Below are positions 61,667-64,000 of a stretch of DNA of 64,000 nucleotides, piece after piece. The number at the start of each line of letters is the position of its first letter. The first letter of the stretch is position 1. Both the position numbers and the translations under genes were made by a program. Origin of the DNA: Thuidium tamariscinum (lineage: Eukaryota; Streptophyta; Bryopsida; Hypnales; Thuidiaceae). The notes under the pieces are model-generated. The model ran no database searches. It was given only the letters and a program-made list of their open reading frames with translations, and was not told the origin of the DNA. The DNA lies in contig OX344752.2 in assembly GCA_947034885.2 (NCBI GenBank), positions 11,408,001-11,472,000 of the forward strand, given 5' to 3'.

Positions 61667-64000
61667 TTGGACATGCCAGATTTGCCTAGACCTGCACGAC
61701 AGAAGCGAAGAATTATCCGACTTGAACCCCGTCGCCTCATTCCACATGGAACTGAAGGCGCATGGTGTAGCGACGAGAAGCTGCGTCTGCAAAATCTGGA
61801 GGCAGAAGCTAAGCAACAGCAAGCTAAGAAGAGGATCACGGGAAAAGCGAGAAGCGGAGGGCCCCCACAGTCAGCAGTCCACGCAGCAGAGCAGTTCACT
61901 CCGACATTGGAGTCGCTGGGCCCAGCAGAGCCAGAGGGGAGGTCGCGCGGCAATGGAGCAGCCGAACTTGAAGGATGCGCCGCCGACCAGACAGGTGCAG
62001 CGGCTGCGACCGAGGAAGACCTCTTCGGCGTCGAGGTTGGCAGCCCGCCACAAGTGCCAGAGAAGGAACAATGCGGGCCCAGAGCTGCGAATGTAGGTAC
62101 GAGTCCTCCCACAGCACCGCATGCTTCTGTACCACCAATGCCTGTGAGAAAATCCAACAGACAGAAGCTAAAAAAAATGGGAACTGGACTAATGAGTAGC
62201 TAGAAAATGCCATAGCAGACTTTGATGATGGAATGCCAATTAGAAGTGCAGCTAGGGAGAATGGCATTCTTGCATCCAATTTGAGGGGACACATTTATGG
62301 GACTATATTGCATAGAAGGAGGGGTAAGGAGGGTGTCCTAACAGATGAAGAAGAGAGCAAACTAGTGAACTATTTGCTTCACATGCAAGAACTAGGTTAT
62401 CCATACAGTATTGGGCAATTGAGGGAGAAGGTTGGCATCCTCACTCAAGCCAGAGTCACTCCATTTGTAGATGGAGTACCTGGGGCTGGTTGGGTGAAAT
62501 GCTTCAAGAGAAGGCATCCAGAATTAGCAATCAGAAAAGCACAAGCACTAGATCAGAAGAGAGCCAAGCATTTGTGTCCTGAGGCAGTGGGTTCATTCTA
62601 TCACAACTTACAAATGCTATATGACCACCACAACTATGATACAAGTCCATTATGGAATTGTGATGAGAGTGGAGTACAAGCAGGGAAGGATGGAGGAGGA
62701 TACGTCATTGCTAAGAGAGGGTCCAAAAGCGTCCACAAAGTGACACCAGATCGCAGGGAGTGGATGTCAGTGCTAAGCTGTGTCAATGCCAAAGGGGAAA
62801 GGATTCCTAACTTTTACATTTTCAAGGGCAAACGGGAAAGTAGGAATTTTGTTAGCAAGACAGGTGAACTAGGCGCTGGCATGGCAATGCAGAAGAAGGC
62901 ATGGATGACTAACGCCTTATTCAGAGAGTGGATGCGGCATTTCTTACTGAAAGTGTCTGAACTATATGAAATATCTACTGAGAATCGACACCTACTGATC
63001 TTGGATGGACACAAGTCACATGTGTCTCTGGATGTTATACACATAGCTAAAACCAACGGCTTAGACTTACTGACATTCCCTTCCCATACATCTCATGCTC
63101 TACAACCTCTAGATGTGTCATGCTTCAAGCCATTCAAAAATGCTTTCAGAGCATACAGGGATAAATGGACAGGATCTCATGTAGGGAAATCGCCCATCAA
63201 AGAGGACTTGGTACAGTGGGTGTCTCTAAGTTTGAGGAAGGCTCTCAGCTCTCAGAACATTAAGATGGGATTCTCAACAACAGGAATTTATCCTCTGAAC
63301 AGCAATGCCATGGACGGGAAAATGGGACCCAGTAAGGTATATGGGAAGGAATCAGGTATACAATTTGATTCAGCAGAGGAAGGCTGTTCTACTAAGGTTC
63401 CAGACACATCGCAGCAACAACAGTGGGAAGTGGAAGAGTTGTATGGTGATATACCGGAGCATGTACCACATTGCACGCAATACTATGTGCAGCTAGACAG
63501 CGAGGAGGATCAGGTAGCCAATGAAGACTATAGTTCCGACAGTGGAAGCGACCACAGTACAACAAGGAAGCGACCGCACCTGCGACAGACGGATGACGGC
63601 AGTGACAGCGGCAGCGAAGCAGTAGGCTAGGACAATGATGCAGCTGCTGCAGCCTTTGATCAATTACTCGAGCTACCTCGCGTTCCCCTACCAAATAAAA
63701 AAAAAGCAAGAACTGAACCACTCATCGACTACACGAAATCCCTGCTACTAACGGACGAGGAGCATGTCACTCAATTGGAGGACCTAGCATGCCAACGAGA
63801 GGCAGTAGCTGCAGAAAGAGAGAGACAGAGGCAAGAGAAGGAGCAGCGGAAGGTACAGAGGCAACAGGAGAAGCAGGAAAAGGACAAGGCGAAGGTAGCA
63901 AGGCAAGCATTGGCTGAGAGCAAGAAACGACATAGAGAAGAGTGGAGTGCTAAAAATCTTCGTACTCAAGGCGATAGACTACATGCAGCTATAAGGTTGA
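61667..64000 (+). pseudogene. Pogo/Tigger-like DDE transposase gene, decayed and cut by the right edge
   Basis: A basic, low-complexity N-terminal frame (61667 to about 62170) passes into the transposase frame through a shift at an A8 run (62170-62177). The helix-turn-helix then carries a TAG at 62197-62199 where family members have Gln (WTNE-stop-LENAI). From 62233, 465 codons are open: a CENP-B-type HTH (GWVKCFKRRHPEL, about 86-98), then the DDE core with D144 (WNCDESG), D258 (LILDGHKSH) and D294 (QPLDVSCFKPF). A second TAG at 63628-63630 separates a C-terminal tail with PLIDYTKSLLLT and a coiled coil, which stays open to the window end. All catalytic Asp are present, so decay is recent. 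The element's inverted ends were not found. Confidence 0.85.

Noticed and set aside
8447-63630. TAG as a reassigned or read-through codon (Gln)
   Set aside because: TAG ends PARG and the acidic-protein gene, and intact host genes have no internal TAG. C-to-T decay in silenced copies explains the pattern more simply.

Overview
The window looks like nuclear DNA of a land plant, most likely a non-seed plant such as a moss or liverwort. The evidence is an intronless plant-type fused UMP synthase, a PEX11A/B-type peroxin, a plant-type poly(ADP-ribose) glycohydrolase, a plant F-box protein, GT-AG introns, Stowaway-like and CACTA elements with plant-style termini, and long AT-rich intergenic DNA. 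The species cannot be named from the sequence alone. No rRNA, tRNA or CRISPR array was seen. All splice sites were placed by eye; the best supported are those where intron phases close.

Region 1 (1-15 kb) is a transposon graveyard. It holds the 3' end of a coiled-coil ORF, a broken RING-H2 gene (2443-4917), a GC-rich head-to-head array of 19 short repeats (5121-5466), and a second, many-exon RING-like pseudogene (about 14.8 to 5.6 kb, minus strand). That second gene is split by a 3.1-kb CACTA element (8201-11318) with a perfect 3-bp target duplication. The CACTA carries a captured dual-specificity (laforin/LSF-like) phosphatase gene and itself contains a 90-bp Stowaway MITE. The in-frame nonsense codons found in these dead genes are all TAG or TGA, as expected from loss of methylated C in CAG and CGA.

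Region 2 (15-27 kb) is AT-rich and gene-poor, with at least three dispersed repeat families. Region 3 (27-30 kb) holds a single-exon gene for a very acidic protein. Its leader has three tandem copies of a 9-codon upstream ORF, and tandem repeats lie on both flanks. Region 4 (30-33 kb) is AT-rich.

Region 5 (33-36 kb) is a seven-exon F-box gene whose phases close to a 318-aa protein. Region 6 (36.5-44 kb) is AT-rich with MITEs. Region 7 (44-56 kb) is the main gene cluster: a small unidentified minus-strand gene, UMPS, an inverted and broken copy of the F-box locus, a four-exon PARG gene (587 aa), and PEX11. The last codons and stop of PEX11 lie inside a decayed MITE. The two F-box copies face each other around UMPS.

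Region 8 (56-64 kb) has another copy of the 15/23-kb repeat, a Myb/telobox-like ORF, a PRP4-like WD40 fragment, a CACTA remnant and, at the right edge, a decayed pogo/Tigger-type DDE transposase gene.

The intact host genes serve separate housekeeping roles: pyrimidine synthesis, ADP-ribose turnover, peroxisome division and ubiquitin targeting. Nothing suggests they act as one pathway.
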